64,000 bases of DNA from Microbacteriaceae bacterium (GTDB lineage Bacteria; Actinomycetota; Actinomycetes; Actinomycetales; Microbacteriaceae), in NCBI GenBank assembly GCA_025352325.1, contig JANXTR010000033.1, positions 62,001-126,000 of the forward strand. Reading direction: 5' to 3'. Below are positions 62,895 through 64,000 of this stretch, piece after piece. Position numbers and translations under genes: made by a program. The stretch's first letter is position 1. Every line of letters begins with the position of its first letter. The notes under the pieces are model-generated. The model was not told the origin of the DNA. It did no database searches and worked only from the letters and a program-made list of their open reading frames with translations.

Positions 62895-64000
62895 GGCATG
62901 TCCAGCTGACCCTGTGCCCCATAGCTCTTGCCCCACTGATCGGGGTAGGCGCGGTCGAGGCCTTGAGTGAAGTAGCTGGGCACATCTGGATCGGTTTCGA
63001 CGTCGAGAATGTAGGGCTTCCCGGACGTGATAGCTCGGTCGAGTGCACCCGCGAGGTCATCAGCATTCTCAACCCGCTCGCCATCGCCGCCGAACGATTT
63101 GGCGAGCGCTACGAAGTCCGGGTTGTATGGTTCGCCGTCCGGGGTGCGGAAGAAGATCCATGGGTGATTGCGTCCAAACGCGCGTCCCGCACCCTTCTTC
63201 TCGATCCCGAGCTCCTTGTTGTTGATGATGACCCACACACCTGGGGTGCCGTACTCCACCGCTGTCGCCAGCACCTGGGGGCCCATCAGGAATGCCCCGT
63301 CTCCAGTGAGCGCGATCGGGACGACCTCGGGCTTGGCGATGTTGGCGCCGGGGATACCTTCGCTCGCCCAGCCCATCTCGGCCATGCCCGAGCTGATGTG
63401 CCAGGTGTGGGGCACGGTGACCTTCATGTAGGGCTCGGCGTACTGGTCGATGTCCCCGATGTCGACGAAGAGGTGCGCCTGCGGGTTTCGCCGCATCGCC
63501 TCGCCGATCTCGAACGAAAGGCGTCCGGGGTGGATGCGCGCACCCTGGTCGTTCGCGACCCGGTCGAACTCGACCTTCCAGTCCGCCTGGTAGCCGGCGA
63601 TCTGGTCGCGCCAGGGCTGAATGTCCAGTTCGATGTCGCCGAGTTCGACGCCGAGATCTTCAAGGAAGCTGCCCGCATCGGCCATCAGCCCCAGGGCAAC
63701 GTCGTAGTTTCGCCCGATCTCCTCGACAGCGAGATCGACCTGGATGATCTTGGTCTCGTCGTGGTCGTAGATCGCGTTCTTGCGCCAGTTGCCCGCGTTG
63801 TTGTCGCTGAACCGCGCGCCGAGGGCGATGATCACGTCAGCATTGCGGGAGGCGTTAGAGGCGGCCCACGTTCCGGAGCGGCCCGTCGGTCCGACGGCGA
63901 GGGGGTGGGTCTCATCGAGCATCCCTTTGGCCGGTACGGTCGTCGCCACCGGGATCTGGAACTTGTCGACGAACGCCTTGAGGATTTTCTCGCCGTCGCG
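62891..64000 (-). CDS. Thiamine-diphosphate-dependent enzyme, acetolactate-synthase fold (5' end outside window)
   Basis: The last about 370 residues of a ThDP enzyme; the frame stays open to the window edge, so the N-terminal third is missing. Present are the central domain (ADVIIALGARFSDNNAGNWRKNAI, binding nucleotide or FAD-like) and the C-terminal ThDP domain with GDGAFLMGPQ ... VIINN, the GDG-(~25)-NN cofactor motif. The segment GIEKKGAGRAFGRNHPW does not match acetolactate synthase, sulfoacetaldehyde acetyltransferase or oxalyl-CoA decarboxylase motifs I know. It is the first gene in the window's catabolic operon. Substrate unknown. Confidence 0.85.
   Translation of the reverse strand, partial: RDGEKILKAFVDKFQIPVATTVPAKGMLDETHPLAVGPTGRSGTWAASNASRNADVIIALGARFSDNNAGNWRKNAIYDHDETKIIQVDLAVEEIGRNYDVALGLMADAGSFLEDLGVELGDIELDIQPWRDQIAGYQADWKVEFDRVANDQGARIHPGRLSFEIGEAMRRNPQAHLFVDIGDIDQYAEPYMKVTVPHTWHISSGMAEMGWASEGIPGANIAKPEVVPIALTGDGAFLMGPQVLATAVEYGTPGVWVIINNKELGIEKKGAGRAFGRNHPWIFFRTPDGEPYNPDFVALAKSFGGDGERVENADDLAGALDRAITSGKPYILDVETDPDVPSYFTQGLDRAYPDQWGKSYGAQGQLDMP

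Noticed and set aside
62891-64000. Sulfoacetaldehyde acetyltransferase or oxalyl-CoA decarboxylase, suggested by the TauT-type importer and CaiB genes
   Set aside because: The sequence around the ThDP site does not show the motifs I know for these enzymes, and the N-terminus is outside the window.

Overview
The window is GC-rich chromosomal DNA from an actinobacterium, most likely a Microbacteriaceae relative (Leifsonia/Microbacterium-like). This rests on gene content and gene order: topA-tmk-holB beside a small Tad pilus locus, a ribD-ribE-ribBA-ribH operon under an FMN riboswitch, a sigma factor fused to a membrane-anchored tail, GTG/TTG starts and many apparently leaderless genes. No rRNA, CRISPR array, replication origin or complete prophage was seen. 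There is one tRNA, tRNA-Thr(CGT).

Layout. 0-1 kb: end of the sdh operon (sdhA tail, sdhB, strong hairpin). 1-2.7 kb: membrane-tethered ECF-like sigma factor. 2.9-6.5 kb: an operon of a 31-codon ORF, SDR, MaoC hydratase, ACAD10/11-like phosphotransferase and acyl-CoA dehydrogenase, which resembles gamma-hydroxyacyl-CoA catabolism. 6.6-12.8 kb: housekeeping genes (SDR, ptsI, yihY, xth, trpS, GNAT). 12.8-13.8 kb: a frameshifted AbiEi/DUF559-type gene bracketed by palindromic repeats. 14-18 kb: riboflavin operon, then a fucU/rbsD gene. 18-23.5 kb: an ABC-2 exporter set and an ABC half-exporter. 23.5-28.2 kb: a minus-strand chain of gfo/idh oxidoreductase, dacB, nicotinamidase, gabD and a 29-aa membrane microprotein. 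28-31 kb: two secreted proteins and a sugar kinase with a repeated start codon. 31-35.9 kb: quinone oxidoreductase, drug-efflux MFS, two related TetR regulators that share an operator, and tRNA-Thr with a partial copy. 35.9-45.2 kb: secreted peptidase, holB, tmk, topA and the Tad genes. 45.7-48.5 kb: acs, a VOC protein and a PadR-like regulator. 48.5-54.4 kb: accessory island with an XRE-ImmA/IrrE peptidase and an unknown partner, a polytopic membrane protein that is a candidate immunity protein, the 3' part of an RHS polymorphic-toxin gene, and an IS256-family element that cuts the RHS gene and has no target-site duplication. 54.4-64 kb: a catabolic/uptake cluster (NitT/TauT-type ABC importer, enoyl-CoA hydratase, two CaiB/BaiF CoA-transferases, aldehyde dehydrogenase, ThDP enzyme running off the right edge).

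Strongest unexplained pattern. At five gene junctions the upstream stop codon (TAG/TAA) forms the first half of a TANNNT -10 box that lies exactly 6 nt before the next start codon, so the spacer is always 9 nt. This suggests built-in promoters for leaderless mRNAs inside gene chains. Six more genes in the window have the same TANNNT-N6/7-start layout without using a stop codon. The second notable signal is a shared TTGCA-N5-TGCAA operator upstream of the MFS/tetR pair and of a second, related tetR. No searches or alignments were run; family calls come from motifs read in the translations.
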